From Prochilodus magdalenae (Eukaryota > Chordata > Actinopteri > Characiformes > Prochilodontidae), in NCBI GenBank assembly GCA_024036415.1, contig JAMWET010001298.1, positions 605,001 to 669,000 on the forward strand: DNA of 64,000 bases, written 5' to 3'. The notes under the pieces are model-generated. The model saw only the letters and a list, made by a program, of their open reading frames with translations. It was not told the origin of the DNA and made no database searches. Below are positions 1 to 11,610 of the stretch, piece after piece. The translations under genes and the position numbers were made by a program. The first letter of the stretch is position 1. Each line of letters opens with the position of its first letter.

Positions 1-610
1 ACATACTATACATAAAAATATTAGTGTGAAAATATTAGCAGTGTGAGATATGCCATGTGAACTGTGTGCTGTGGTAATTAAAAGCTGTTAACAAAAAAAG
101 AAAAACAAAGTACAAAAAAAAAAGGAGAAAGCACTAACCAGTCAAATAGCAATGCTAAATATGTTCTCATAGAATTTTCCAGAACTATACTGGAAAAACT
201 GTAAACGGAGATCTAGCTCTAAAAGTGATTTGAATTGGGAAAATGCCACATGCTAACATGTTTGGTTGACTCAAATGTGTGCATCACTTCCGCATCACTT
301 TGTGGAGTATTGTCCAGTCCTGCTGGGATCAGCTGTTAGTGCAGAAGGGTCACCCCTGTCCAGTCTGAGCCGGACGTGTCCTGCTTGCTGTGGAAGTAGC
401 AGAGGCAGACTGAGCTGTAATTGAATTTGAGCGTGATTGGCCAGATTTCCGTTTCAGTGTACCGGCTTGGTGAAGTAGCATCTGTGCCCTTGTCAGTGAT
501 GAGGGTGATGTCTGTGCACGCACACACTCAGCAGTGACTCTGTATTCCTTCTGACTCAGCAGGTCTTTATATCAACTTGGAGTCAAAATGAAATGAGAGT
601 AGACCTGTTT
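1..610. other. single-copy noncoding DNA
   Basis: AT-rich sequence with short A runs near 90-125. No open frame above about 60 codons and no repeat family that I recognise. The only frame, on the minus strand at 336-527, has no domain character. Confidence 0.6.
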
Positions 611-614
611 AATC

Positions 615-680
615 ATCTCTCTCTCTCTCTCTTTCCCTCTCTCTCTCACTCTCTCTTTATCTTTTTCTTCCTCTCTCCCT
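615..680. repeat. CT-rich simple repeat
   Basis: Imperfect CT dinucleotide run, interrupted by TTT and CAC. It is the pyrimidine prelude to the GA-rich domain that begins about 80 bases further on. Confidence 0.85.
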
Positions 681-764
681 TGCTCTATTTTAAACTACAA
701 CTTGGCCTGTCCCCCTCAGGAGTACAGGAATGCTGGGATCTAGGACTGGTTTTCACATGAGTCG

Positions 765-1106
765 AGAGAGAGGGAGAGAGAGGGAGAGAGAGGAGGAAAA
801 AGAGTGACAATTAGGGTAGGAGAGGTCAAGAAAGAACAAGTGTCTGAACAGAGAGAAAGAACTAGGATGATATGAGAAAAGAACAGAGAAAGTGGGAGGG
901 GAATAGAATTGGGGTGGGATGAGAAAAATGAGAGAGAAGTAATTAGGGTGGGAAGCGAAAAGAACAAAAAACAAGATTAAGAGAGAAAAAGGGGTGCAGA
1001 GAGTAAGAACAAGAGGGAGAGAGACAGACGGAGAGAGAGAGAACGGGAGAGAAAGAGCACAAGAGAGAGTGAGAGAGAGAAAAAGAAAAGTTATTAGGGA
1101 GAAAAC

Positions 1107-1176
<70 letters not shown>

Positions 1177-1438
1177 TAGGTGGGATAATAATTAAATTTG
1201 ATCCAAAATGAGAGAGAGAGAGAGAGAGCTTGAGAGAGAGAAGGAGAGAAAGAGAGAGTGACAGAGAAAGACTGAAAGAGAGAGCAAGAAAGAGCAAAAG
1301 AGAGAGAAAGAGGGAAATTATAAGGGAGCACTGAAAAATCCAAGAACACAATACAAGATGGAGCGAGAGACTTTAGGTGGGATAATAGGTAACAGAAAAT
1401 GAGTGAGAGACACAGACAGACAGATAGATAGATAGATT

Positions 1439-1508
<70 letters not shown>

Positions 1509-1890
1509 TAGAGAGAGAGAGGGAGAGAGAGAGACACAGACAGGCAGATAGATAGAAAGAGAGAGAGACACACAGACAGATAGATAGATAGAGGGAGAGA
1601 GAGAGCAAGAGAACAGATTAGGGTGGGATGAGAAAAGAACAAGAAAAGAATGTGTGTGAGAGAGAGAACTTTGGTGGGATGAGAAACAAAAAGGAATCAG
1701 AAAAGAGAGAGAATGAGTGTGTGTGTGTGTGTGTGTATGTATGTGTGTGTAGGAGGGAGAGAGAGAGACAGAGAGACAGACAGAGAGAGAGAGACAGACA
1801 GAGAAAGAGAGAGAACTTTGGTGGGATGAGAAACGAAAAGGCGATCAGAAAAGAGAGAGAATGAGAGTAAGTTTTGAGAGTGTGTGTGTG

Positions 1891-1931
<41 letters not shown>

Positions 1932-1935
1932 TAGA
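765..1935. repeat. GA-rich compound satellite with recurring GGTGGGAT spacer
   Basis: About 1.2 kb of purine-rich DNA made of GA, GACA and GATA runs. It is punctuated by a recurring non-GA spacer resembling TTAGGGTGGGATGAGAAAAG. Spacer copies start near 811, 862, 909, 942, 1174, 1370, 1617, 1668 and 1815; those at 1668 and 1815 are the closest pair and extend further into a shared AAAG(A/C)GA-rich tail. The pattern suggests a unit of spacer plus GA run that was tandemly amplified, after which the GA parts expanded independently. A TG run lies at 1713-1752. All long frames here are shadows of the repeat (Ser/Leu or Arg/Glu runs). Confidence 0.85.
1110..1173. repeat. (GA)n microsatellite
   Basis: Uninterrupted GA dinucleotides, about 32 copies, the longest pure run in the purine domain. 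A second near-pure run is at 1445-1496 and a third at 1894-1924. Confidence 0.97.
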
Positions 1936-2240
1936 GAGAAAGGAAAAAGTCCCCTGATGGTGCTGGAAATGCTCTCAGTGTGAACAGGGCCAACAGCAGC
2001 AAGGCCTCCGGGAGCGGCTCCAAGCCACATATTTGGACGAGTGAGAGTGGAGGAAGCAGTGTGTTTTGGGGGGGCTTTGTTGGAAGGTGAGAGGGACTGC
2101 CCTGCTGGAAATTATTACATCCTACTGAGCTAAACACTGGACTGCACTACACTACACTACCAGTCCACTTAAACCACTAGTCACTGGTTTAGTCCTCAGT
2201 GTTTCCACCCCCTTCTCCTTCATCATGCAGGTATGCGTGT
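1936..2240. other. non-repetitive block after the GA satellite
   Basis: Composition switches abruptly to balanced, single-copy sequence. It is open for about 60 codons on the plus strand from 1948 to a stop near 2090, and has open frames on the minus strand too. The minus-strand frames run into the GA satellite as Ser/Leu repeats, so they are not convincing. An AG-GTATG word near 2229 resembles a splice donor, but no acceptor fits. Possible conserved noncoding block; no function can be assigned. Confidence 0.3.
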
Positions 2241-2789
2241 CTTTGGTCGAGACTGTTGACTGATCGTCATCTTGCAATAATTAATATGCTCCATTTGAGG
2301 ACCATGACATTCTCATAATTCCTTAGGAATCTACTTCAAAGGAATTATTTTCTTACTGAGTTCAGTTATTTATTTACTGTACCCAAAAAGTCATGACATG
2401 GACACATACACTGTGTGCAGCGTCCTTTACAGCCCAGAGCTTGGAGCTTTAGCATAAGCAGGTCACTGAGTATGTTGATAGTGGTAAATGAAAGCGACTG
2501 CCAGAGGCCAGCCAGAACCGAGACGCTTTACTTTGCAGTGTAACTTTATGTGCATGTTAATAAATGTAGTCTTATGATTTGTATTAAAATGCCAGGCAGG
2601 TTTACTGTTACATCAGTGCAGACACTCTGTGCGTGTTATGTACTGTGTATGTATGTGTATGTGTGTGTGCAGAGTCACTCAGGTGTTGAGTCAGGACAGA
2701 AACATGCCACTGCACAATGCCAGACGCTTCAGAGGGCTGATGCTATTTCACACACTTGTAGTGAAATTAGGAGCTCACAACTAAAATAC
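2241..2789. other. noncoding DNA
   Basis: Mixed AT-rich sequence with a short TG run near 2645-2670. Nothing else recognised. Confidence 0.55.
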
Positions 2790-2826
2790 CACACACACTC
2801 ACATGCACACACACACACACGCACAT
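2790..2826. repeat. (CA)n microsatellite
   Basis: Imperfect CA run interrupted by CTCACATG. Confidence 0.9.
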
Positions 2827-2839
2827 AGATGGGTTTGTT

Positions 2840-3110
2840 TCTGTGAACTGTGGGGGCATTACATAGACTTTCATTCATTTTGATTCTTTTCCGGAATCTG
2901 AGACTTATCCACACCATAGCCAGAGCAGCAATTGGCCTAACCGTAATCTTAATCTCACCCCTACTGTTTCCCTAACCTTAATTTAATCCTACTACCTAAG
3001 ACCTTGAAAACCTTAAGACCTTGATTTACATTGTAAATCAGCTTGTGGCCCCCACAAGGACAAAAGTCCCTGTCATGTGAGTATATAAACAGGTGTCGGT
3101 CCTCTTATGT
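2840..3110 (-). repeat. interspersed repeat of the 'CCCCACAAGG' fish type (degenerate)
   Basis: It contains a CCCTAACCT-rich middle (2935-3000), a GTGGCCCCCACAAGGAC word near 3045, and 'GTGGGGGCATT' near 2850. These resemble a dispersed teleost repeat that I remember as having GTGGGGACATT at one end and CCCCACAAGG at the other. Identification is from memory of the family and the copy is diverged. Orientation is arbitrary. Confidence 0.45.
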
Positions 3111-3224
3111 GGCATAAATGTGACCCGCACATACACACTTTTTAAATTAAGGGCAGCTCAGCATTATCGCAGAGCATCTATAGAGCATTATGATGTTTAT
3201 CTTCTGTCTTTAGTCTGTATCTGA

Positions 3225-3892
3225 AACTTCCTCCTGGTATACTGAAGAACATCTTGAGCTTGTTGAACCATCAGCATTAAAACGATGTTGGCAATTATAA
3301 CAGCCTCTACTCTTCTGGAAATGCTTTCCACAACTTTTGGAGTGTGTCTGTGGGAATTTTGCCCATTCCATCACAGGACCCTTTGTGCGGGCAGGCATGG
3401 ATGTTTGCCGAGAAGGCCTGCCCTGCATTCAGCATTCCAATTGATTGCAAAGGTGTTCCGTGGGGTTGCAGACCGCCACACCAAACTCTAAGACTATGTC
3501 TTTATGGATCTTGTTTTTTGTACAGTCATACAGGAACAGGAAAGGACTTTCCCCAAACCTCTTACCACAGTTGGGAAGCATAATATCTCTGTATGCTTTA
3601 GCATTAACACTTTACTGGAACTTGGAAGCTTTGCTGAAACCCTGAAGAAACAGCCCCAGACCATTATCCTTCCCAGACTTCACTGTTGGCACTATGTATT
3701 CTGGTGGGTGGCATTGTCCTAGCATCAGCCAAACCATTCAAACTATCAATCATTCAACTCTCAACTGTTTCCACAGTTTCCACCATCCCAAAGTCCAGTG
3801 ATGCAGTACCTGTGAGCATCTGAAACTCCTGATCCCCAATCTTGTTGCTTCTAGAGGCACTACAGGAACTCAACAGAGTGACACAACATAGA

Positions 3893-3939
<47 letters not shown>

Positions 3940-4157
3940 GATGTAGATATAGATATATATATACATATATATTGTGATTTTTCATGGTCTACTGCTTTCT
4001 GGCTCTGCTGTTGTAGCTAAGATGGCATCCTATGCCTTTGTACACCTTTGAAGCCGCTGAGCTCCTCAGCATGACCCTTCCTACTGCCAAAAACTGCATG
4101 TGTTTGATAACTTCAGTAATTGGGAGGGTATCCACAGACGTTTGGCCATACAGTGGG
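3225..4157 (-). mobile_element. decayed Tc1-type DNA transposon (Tc1/mariner), near full length
   Basis: Read on the minus strand, the order matches a fish Tc1 element. Terminal inverted repeat near 4132-4157 (CACAGACGTTTGGCCATACA). N-terminal helix-turn-helix region at 4020-4110. Then a break filled by an AT microsatellite (3892-3972), the segment before the catalytic domain (3725-3888), the DDE region with 'VPTVKSG' and 'MVWGCF'-like words (3655-3710), and the C-terminal end at 3225-3430. In the last part the frame 3210-3428 reads RPSRQTSMPA and EWAKFPQTHS, typical of Tc1 transposase C-termini. Stops and frameshifts throughout make it a pseudogene. The element is about 930 bp, short of the usual 1.2-1.6 kb, because a few hundred bases are missing around the microsatellite. 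Confidence 0.85.
3892..3972. repeat. AT-rich microsatellite inside the Tc1 fossil
   Basis: (AT)n of about 18 copies followed by interrupted GTATAT, GATGTAGATAT and ATATACAT variants. It replaces the transposase stretch between the helix-turn-helix region and the catalytic region of the Tc1 copy. Confidence 0.95.
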
Positions 4158-5162
4158 ATATTTGTATGTCCCAAAGTAATGACACTGTGTTAAAACCAGC
4201 CCAGACCAGAGCGTGTGTGACTGTGTGTGTATTTCAGAGAGAGTGCGTATGCTTGTATTTATAAGGAGGATTTCCTATGTGGTGTGTCTTGACCTCTGCT
4301 GATGGTAAAATGTCTAGCCTGCGTGACTCATGGCATCGCATGTGAGTAATGTTCAAAGTGTGCACGGCCTGTAAGAAAGGATTTGCTTTCAAACATCTTG
4401 GAAGGCCAGCAAGACAACATCAAACAGGCCCAGGCCTTCAGGAACGAGCCTGTACACAAGCTAGGTCAGGACGCACAAACACGCACACACGGACACACAC
4501 ACACACACACACACACATACTAGGTCACACACAGTGTCTATAAACTGCTGGCATCTCTCTTATATAAATCACCCCTCTGTGACAACTGGGCATTTTCACA
4601 AGCTTCACAGTACAGCTGTCTGTGACACTCTAGCATTGTGGGATAAGATATGGCATTGTGGGAGCAAGTGTATGTATTTGTATGGGTGTGTGCGCATATG
4701 TGTGTGTGTGTCTGTGTGTGTCCTAGTCGTGTCAGCCTTTATCCCTTGCTCTAGTCCTCCCCTGCCACTGTATATCCCAAAATCCCTCTTCAATTCTCCA
4801 AAATCTCCCAGTCCCACTGCCACCAAATAGCATCTTAATTAGGCCTTTCCCTGGGCAGGAAGCTCTAGGCTTAGGAGGAGCATTAGGCCTGCTCCACAGG
4901 TGCCTGCCAGCCTAAACCCAGCTCACTGGGCAAATACTCACCAGGGCTTTGGGCCCTTTGCGTCCTCTATTTCCAGGATTTCAAGCTCTAGCCATTGTAG
5001 TCATCAGCCCTTAGCTCAGCAGGAAAGGTTCAGTCAGCTGCTAGCACTGTTAGCACCATTTCTACCCTTACTGCTACAAGCATTGCAGTGTCCAGTGCTA
5101 GAGGTAAAAGATGACCTATGCAGCAAGGTCACTTTTACTCAGCATGCGTTCCTGCTTTTTAA
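4158..5162. other. noncoding DNA with short CA/TG runs
   Basis: No gene or repeat family recognised apart from simple runs (CA at 4472-4520, TG around 4680-4725). The frames at 4534-4830 and 4900-5187 lack domain features and are not considered genes. Confidence 0.55.
4472..4520. repeat. (CA)n microsatellite
   Basis: CA dinucleotides with CGCACAAACACG interruptions at the left end and a pure run of about 12 copies at the right. Confidence 0.95.
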
Positions 5163-5215
5163 TGTGTCCAAAAGTATCCAGACATGACTTCTAGTTGCTG
5201 AATTCAGCTACAGCT
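5163..5215. repeat. possible Tc1-type terminal repeat remnant
   Basis: GTCCAAAAGTATCCAGACAT followed by TTCAGCTAC resembles the outer end and subterminal sequence of a fish Tc1 family. No internal part follows, so this would be a solo end. Confidence 0.3.
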
Positions 5216-6199
5216 AGGTGTACAGGTGTACAGTCAGTTGCAGACATAACTTGATGGTCATCTAAAGTTGGGTGCCAGCAGGCTCGTAGATTAGGTAGCT
5301 AGTTAACCTAGCTAACATTAGTACCTACTGGAAAAGCCAAACTGTCCATTTGTTGATTCACCTGATATATGCTTTTGGTTTTATAGCATGCTTCTTTCTA
5401 TGAAGCCACGTTTTTGTGTTTCAGTGGTCAGGCATGTTGGTCAGACAAGGGCTGATGAAGACAACTAGCTAGCTAAGACTAGCAAGGGCTAGCTATCTTT
5501 GCCTTACATGGGTAGGACACCAAAAAGTACAGAAACATGATTATGTGGGTCCATAGCAAGAAACATTGGGACGTGAAAATGACAATTACGTCAGACTTAA
5601 CAAACAGAATAATAGAAATCTCTGACATTGAGATGAATTCCATACATTAAGTTTTGACATATAATTCAAATTAACTAAAACGAATGTACTCTAAATTCAA
5701 AGAATCCTTTAAAAGGGTTCAAGAACTTTCACAGTTTTCTTATATGCATGCCAGGCCTGTGAAACTCACTGTGGAAGCCTTGTCCGGTGTATTAGGAAGG
5801 ACTTACTATATTTATACAACTTTGATTGACTAATAAAGTCAAGCAGTATATAAAATACATGTTAGAATCAGAATTTGGCAATTACCCGTTAGCTTCTATT
5901 CAAATTCAACAGATTTTCACTCCTTCCATAAATACCTGGAAATGATTGTCAAATCAACTGTATTGGACGTATGTAGTGATTGTGTTACTTATTCCCCGGG
6001 CCCAGACTTTATCTGCTCACTTCTACCCACCTTCACCCTGATGTATTTGTTTCATTGCAGTTCCTAAGATAATTACTAAAGTCATGTGATTATTAACTGA
6101 ATAATAAGCCTCCAGTTTATTGTTGCAGATCAAAAGTGAACTAGCAGAATTAGACTCAGATCAGCGGTGCCAACAATGCGCAAGGTTCTCTAATGTAGT
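5216..6199. other. noncoding DNA
   Basis: AT-rich sequence with clusters of GCTAGCTA and TTAGCT words (5300-5500). No repeat family or open frame of note. Confidence 0.55.
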
Positions 6200-6530
6200 G
6201 GGTCTTTGAGGGGTATAATTATGGGTAGGAGAGGGTGAAAACGAAAAGGCAGAGAAGGGAGAGAGGCGAACCACAATGGTTGATAAAGAAGGCACTCAGG
6301 GCAAGAGAGAGCACCTACACGCCCAGCTGATTCAAGCGCTCTCCTCAGCCCCAGTAGGAGGTGGCTTTTAAAAAGAGCACGGCCGGGGCAGCTGTTGGCA
6401 AACAGGCTTAATAGTCATTGGAGGGGCTGAAAAGGGCCTGACTTATATGGCCTCCCCTGGGCTCTGGAGTGGAGGAGCTGAGAGTGGAATTGAGTTTGGC
6501 TACAATTCATGCTAAAGGCTAACAGAGGGG
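6200..6530. other. candidate conserved noncoding block
   Basis: Composition is more balanced than its surroundings and no repeat is recognised. It carries a TTTAAAAAGAGCACGGCC stretch near 6368 and a CTTATATGGCC word near 6441, which resembles a CArG/SRF-type site. Conservation is not demonstrable from one sequence. Confidence 0.25.
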
Positions 6531-7724
6531 TTTGACTCTACTGAAACCTCTACTCCAACTTATCCAACTGTATGAGGCTGTGCACAAGGGAGAGATACAG
6601 GCTTATTGGTTACATTTTCTCATTGTATCATCCAAAGTTCAAACTTTTTTTTGCACCAGCAGCTTTTAATAACGTGAGAACATTTTATAACTAATAGATG
6701 AACAGGAATTACCCAAAATGACTTCGCTTTAGAAAACAACAATACTTATGAACATTTTTAAGAGCCAGTAAGTTTTTAAAGTAAGATCAATTGCCCCTCT
6801 TCCCTATCCTGCCCTGTTCTGTTTGGATTAGTTTATAACCAGTAAAATGTTTAGAGACTTTTTAACACTACCATCTAAATTTGTAAATCAATATATTGTC
6901 ACTGTTGTAGAAAATAATTTCATTTCCATGGTAATTGTTTTTGTTGTCTGTAATTTCACTTTTTATGCAAAAGGTAAATGTTCTGGATACCGTATGGACT
7001 GTGTTAACGTTTAATGATAAACAGACATATAGAACAGTCCAAAATAATTAGAAATAAAACTATTACTTGTACTGTACTTTCAACATGTGGTGGTAGTATG
7101 AGGAAAAACTGATTAAGAGTAGAGAACACTGAGAACGTCTGGGTGGCTTCTGCCTGTAGCTGGAGGCTCAGACACCCTTGTATTGGTAGTAGGCCTGCCA
7201 CAGAACTGAGGAATAGGGAGGAGATGGGGTGGTGGTAAGGACTGTATAAATTTCATCACAGGAAATGGAAGGTGAGTCAGATTGGAATAAGGACATTTGT
7301 ATATAATTCCCTCCCCCAAAACTTCTTAACCCTTAACTCCGTTCAAAGTTAAGTGGGGTTATTTATTTATTTATTTTATGATTATTATTTATTTATTTTT
7401 TGCTTTTGCTTTTCTGTCAAACTGTTGATGTTGGAGACACAATGTTTTGTTCAAGGCTACCAGTTTGTTGTAACTTTCTTGTTTCGTTTGTTTAGTTGTA
7501 TGTGTACAGCAGCATTATTTACATTGTGTAATTATTATTATTTATAGAACATTAAGGATGACCTAAAGTTATTTGCAATAAAAATTAATTGCCATCGTGT
7601 TTTTAAATAACAATGCAAAGTTAAGAATGTTATTTCCTTCTCCCCCAAAATTACTGATCAGACTCTATGGATTATCTACAGATGCTTTATGGGTCAAATT
7701 TAGCTAGTTACCACCATTGTTAGA
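6531..7724. other. AT-rich noncoding DNA
   Basis: Contains short TTTA/TTAT runs (7360-7400, 7530-7545). The small frames at 7004-7201, 7113-7319 and 7353-7547 are low-complexity and unsupported. Confidence 0.55.
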
Positions 7725-7850
7725 AGTGGGGCTATGTATAGGATTAGGCTTAGATTTAGGGTTAAGGTCAGAATTATTTTTAGGATTAGGATTAGATTTG
7801 GGGTTAAAGTTGTTTTTAGGTTTAGGATTAGATTTAAAATAATCTTGAGT
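7725..7850. repeat. degenerate TTAGG-type repeat (telomere-like)
   Basis: At least eight copies of TTTAGG, ATTAGG or GGGTTAA-like words in one orientation on the plus strand. Fish genomes hold many dispersed GGTTAG-rich patches, so this is more likely such a patch than a true interstitial telomere: no perfect TTAGGG array is present. Confidence 0.5.
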
Positions 7851-10800
7851 TGATTCAGTTCAGTTCGGAAGTTCAGTTTACCAGGTTAACATTTAGCAAA
7901 CATGTAGTAAATGTTAATTAAGATGAGCACCTACAAAGCATCCACAGTGTACTCTTAAAATGATCCCTCACTTTTATTAAGTAAGTTAAATTACCATTAG
8001 GCCGGTTTGACGTTTTTGATCCTCTTGAAATGGGCAACACAGCATGTGAGAGAATGAAGGCAACACAGGGTTTTGAAGGCAACACAGCAGGTGAGAGAAC
8101 GAGAGGGACCTGAGGCCTCAGACCTCACTCAGTTTCCTGACCAATGTGTTTTCCATGGCTCTCTTTTGTCTGGCTGTCATGTGCTGTGAGGCAGGGGGTG
8201 ATGTGTGGAGCGCTGTTCAGGGATGTGTAAAATAATCCTTTAAGTGGAGAAACTAGAACGTTCTGTTAGAATAAACACCTGTGCTGCTGACCAGGCATTC
8301 ATACAGACTGGTGTTCCAGGCCTAAGATTCATATGGATTGTGTATGAGAATAGAGTATATTAGTGTTTGTGTGTGTTGATGTGATACTGTAACCTTAGAG
8401 GCATTATCAAACTAACCCCGGAGTAACACAATAAACATGTTCAGACAGTAAAAATGTGAGTATATGATAAAAGCAGTTTCAGTTTTTAGATGACTGTATA
8501 TGGGATAAATACTGTATGTATGTGATGTAATGTAGTGCCTGTAAAAACATCATTACTTCATAAAAGGATATAAAACCCCATAATATAATCAGTCCTTACT
8601 TGAGTGTGCTATGTCTGTTAAGTCATAACACACACGCCCACACCCACCCACACAGGCATTGTCAGTAATGAACTGCATTGTAGACTCAGGCCACCTAGTG
8701 TTCCTCTCAGCTCTATTAATTAGTCTCAGTCCCAGTCATCCAGACTGCGAGGGATTGCTCCTCTATCAGTTACACTATGGCTGTATTTGAGTTTTGCATA
8801 GTGATATGGAAGATAACCTTGTGTCTCTGTTTTATTGTTTTTGAGATATTCTGTTCTGTTTAGACCAGATTAAAAGAAATTTGGTCACATGAAACTTTAA
8901 TTTTAATACTGCAAGATAAATTCCAAATTTGATTTTGAATAAAAGTATGAAAACTACACATAGTAATTATATAATGTGTTCATGTAAGGCAGCCGTCCTC
9001 TCAACAGAAGGCCAAGGTGCAAGTTTAGTCTGATTGTGGTGGGGCTAATAAACAGCTAATAAGCCTCAATTCCAATGTAACACTACAATGTGTGCCGTAA
9101 ATGAACAAATATTATAATTTTATATAATATAATATTATATATTATATAAATGCATTTTTAGCCACTAATTTATTTTAATAAATTCAGTTAAATATGATGA
9201 TTTTTTAAAAGAAAATGGAAAAGGAAGTCATACTCACTGATGAATCATACTGTTTAAAATCTTACTGTATCTACAATGCTACTAAAAACAGGTTATTGCT
9301 TCTGGGTTTTTATCATTGCTTAACTCAGGTATAATAAGGTCATTTACACCAGTGGGGTTTCATTTCCAAGCAGGAGCTCATTTCCTAGAACTTACCAACT
9401 CATTCTACAAGTGGATCCAGGTGTGGTTCTGCTTGATTGGAGTGAAAACGTATGAGCACACTAGGACTTTGTGTGCACATTAGCATCTCTTGAACTAAGG
9501 TTTCGCCACACTAAATTTCATCACTTTAGGCAATGTTCTGTATTCCAAATTTAGTTGTCAGGCGATTCCATTTCATCTTCATATTGTTTCACAAGTCAGT
9601 CAAAATGTTCACAAGTCAGCCCCCACATTGTCCAGCAATGACATAACTAAAAAACGTTTTTCATTAAATTTTTAATTCCACAAAACAAGGATGTATCCAA
9701 GTTCTACTTGTTGCAAATAATATATAATACAACAATTAAGACAGAATTGGATGTTTTTGTTATTGTCAGCAGTAACTGCAATTTCAGAATGATTAAGCAG
9801 AATAATTTCAATCAATCATTACAACTTTGTGGTAGAGCACTATAATACAGGAGGCATCCAAATAAAAAGACAAGGGTAATCTAATGCCGTGGTTCAATCA
9901 CCCAGGCAAGATGCAGCCCTATACCAAATGCCATCATAGTCTTTTCCTGATGAGTAGATATCAGGTGCCGCGAATGTTGTGCGGGTGCTTGACCCCATAG
10001 TGTTGAGAAGTGTTGGCTGTAATAGGCAGCTTAGCGTTAAATGTCATACGAAGGGTCTCAGGTGCTGGAGAGAGAGAGAAGTGGGGTTTAGAAAGGTCAC
10101 GCAGGCTTTAACACCTATAGTCCATGTGTGGGATAGTAAACCAGGCTGGGAGTAGTATTTTTGAATGCTTCAGGCTCCAGGTGGCATATAGTATTCCTAC
10201 AACTTTCCAGCACTATTACATGCAGAGGAAAAATAAGATGTAATAATACTTATTAATAATTTAATCTGGTCTATTTAAGCATGGCCTATTTTAAAAGAGC
10301 TAAGGCCATATATGATGTGGAGGGGACTGGGGTTATTTCTGAAGCTCCCTGGTCGTAAATGTCTCAGATATTTCTTAATTGATATAATTAAATATAATGG
10401 TTGTCTTTCCACATTGTAGCACTGTGTTGTGCTGCTAGTGGGCAATGAGTAGTGAAGGGGGGGTAGGGCAGCTAGTTCCCCCTTATGTGAAAACAGTTCA
10501 TAACTCTCCGCAACGGACAGCCATGCTGACAACCAACGGACAGTAGAACTGCATGTTTTCTGGTATCAAAAAGTTGTTATAGCTGCCACAGTAAATAAAT
10601 ACTTTTATTAAACATATTTTAAACATACATAACTGCTGAGTTGCCTCCCCATCTACCAAGCTTAGTCATCTAGACATAGACATGTACGTATATACATATA
10701 AACATATTAAATATCAGTATTATTGAAGAAAAAAAATGCTAACTTGAATTGTGCAACCTAAATGGCCATGTAAAGGCAAGGTTAGCCAATAACGTTCTTT

Positions 10801-11170
10801 TATAGCTATGGTTAAAAAGTTGGACAAACTTAAGACTCAAATTTCCTGCACATAAAGTTGATTTTCCGGTTTACAATGATACACCATCAACTTGTGCTGT
10901 TACGGTGGCTAAACTTAAAACTAGGCAGGTTGAAAATCATAGCAAATTTGCCCTCTTGCTAACGTTAGCTTGATTACTCACCAATAACAACTACTCTGAC
11001 AGTGCTTACAGTGTGACACACACATGCATATAAAATTAGAATATTTGATTATACAGTAAATGCTTACAGATTGTCATAATCCTGAAAAAAGGGGGTTGTA
11101 CAGCATCAAAAAGAAAACCACAGGAGAAGGGCATATCTCAAAGCGCAAACTGAAAAGGCCATGACAAAGC
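7851..11170. other. AT-rich noncoding DNA, no gene
   Basis: Over 3 kb without a convincing frame. Small features: a local duplication of GGCAACACAGCA at 8032-8100, CACACCCACCCACAC at 8626-8655, and a TATAATATAAT palindromic patch at 9118-9146. The block 9890-10060 is slightly richer in CpG but unrecognised. The frame 10275-10532 (minus) is unsupported. Confidence 0.5.
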
Positions 11171-11252
11171 CACTTTCCACAGATCACTAGAGCGTTATGT
11201 GCCCATTCCAACAAGTTCTGGAGCACATTGCCAGCCTTCAGGGAACCAGAGA
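11171..11252. repeat. direct repeat, copy 1
   Basis: An 80-base stretch containing GTGCCCATTCCAACAAG and CATTGCCAGCCTTC recurs about 359 bases downstream at 11530-11610 with roughly three quarters identity. The flanks (AAAGCGCAAACTGAAAAGG before) do not obviously match. Either a local duplication or two insertions of one unknown repeat. Confidence 0.7.
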
Positions 11253-11529
11253 TGCAGACCCATGAAAAGTTGTATCCGACTTAGGTGCACCCATGGTGGC
11301 CTTGCCAAGACATTCACTCACAGCCAAAGGTCTGGGGAGCCAAAGAAATTAAAAGCACTGTAACTCAGGGAAAATAACTGATTTCAGACTTCAAAGGATT
11401 AGAGGGCATTAGGCCCCTCTACACTGACACATGACTTTTATTGTAGTCTTTGGGAAATCAGAGAAAACAATGTTCAGTATCAGCTCTTTGAGTTATTGTA
11501 AATTGGCAGAGACGTGTAAGAACGATGCC

Positions 11530-11610
11530 AAACTCCACACGTCAGTAGAGTGTGATGTGCCCATTCCATCAAGCTCTGGAATGCATTGCCAGCCTTCGGG
11601 GAACCAAAGT
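11530..11610. repeat. direct repeat, copy 2
   Basis: Counterpart of 11171-11252: GTGCCCATTCCATCAAG, ATTGCCAGCCTTC and GGGGAACCA are shared. The small frames overlapping it (11431-11619 plus, 11480-11710 minus) are not gene-like. Confidence 0.7.

Noticed and set aside
1094..2137. Open frames up to 146 codons on the minus strand in the GA domain
   Set aside because: Composed of Ser/Leu runs from GA/CT repeats; the C-terminal parts change frame without a consistent protein.
1936..2240. Exon with a donor-like CAG-GTATG at 2229
   Set aside because: No credible acceptor or continuous frame up to the donor; the preceding frame stops at 2090.
7725..7850. True interstitial telomere
   Set aside because: No perfect TTAGGG tandem; units are degenerate and mixed with ATTAGG and TTTAGG.
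9118..9146. AT palindromic patch as an origin or matrix attachment site
   Set aside because: Short AT palindromes of this size are common by chance in AT-rich DNA and nothing else supports it.
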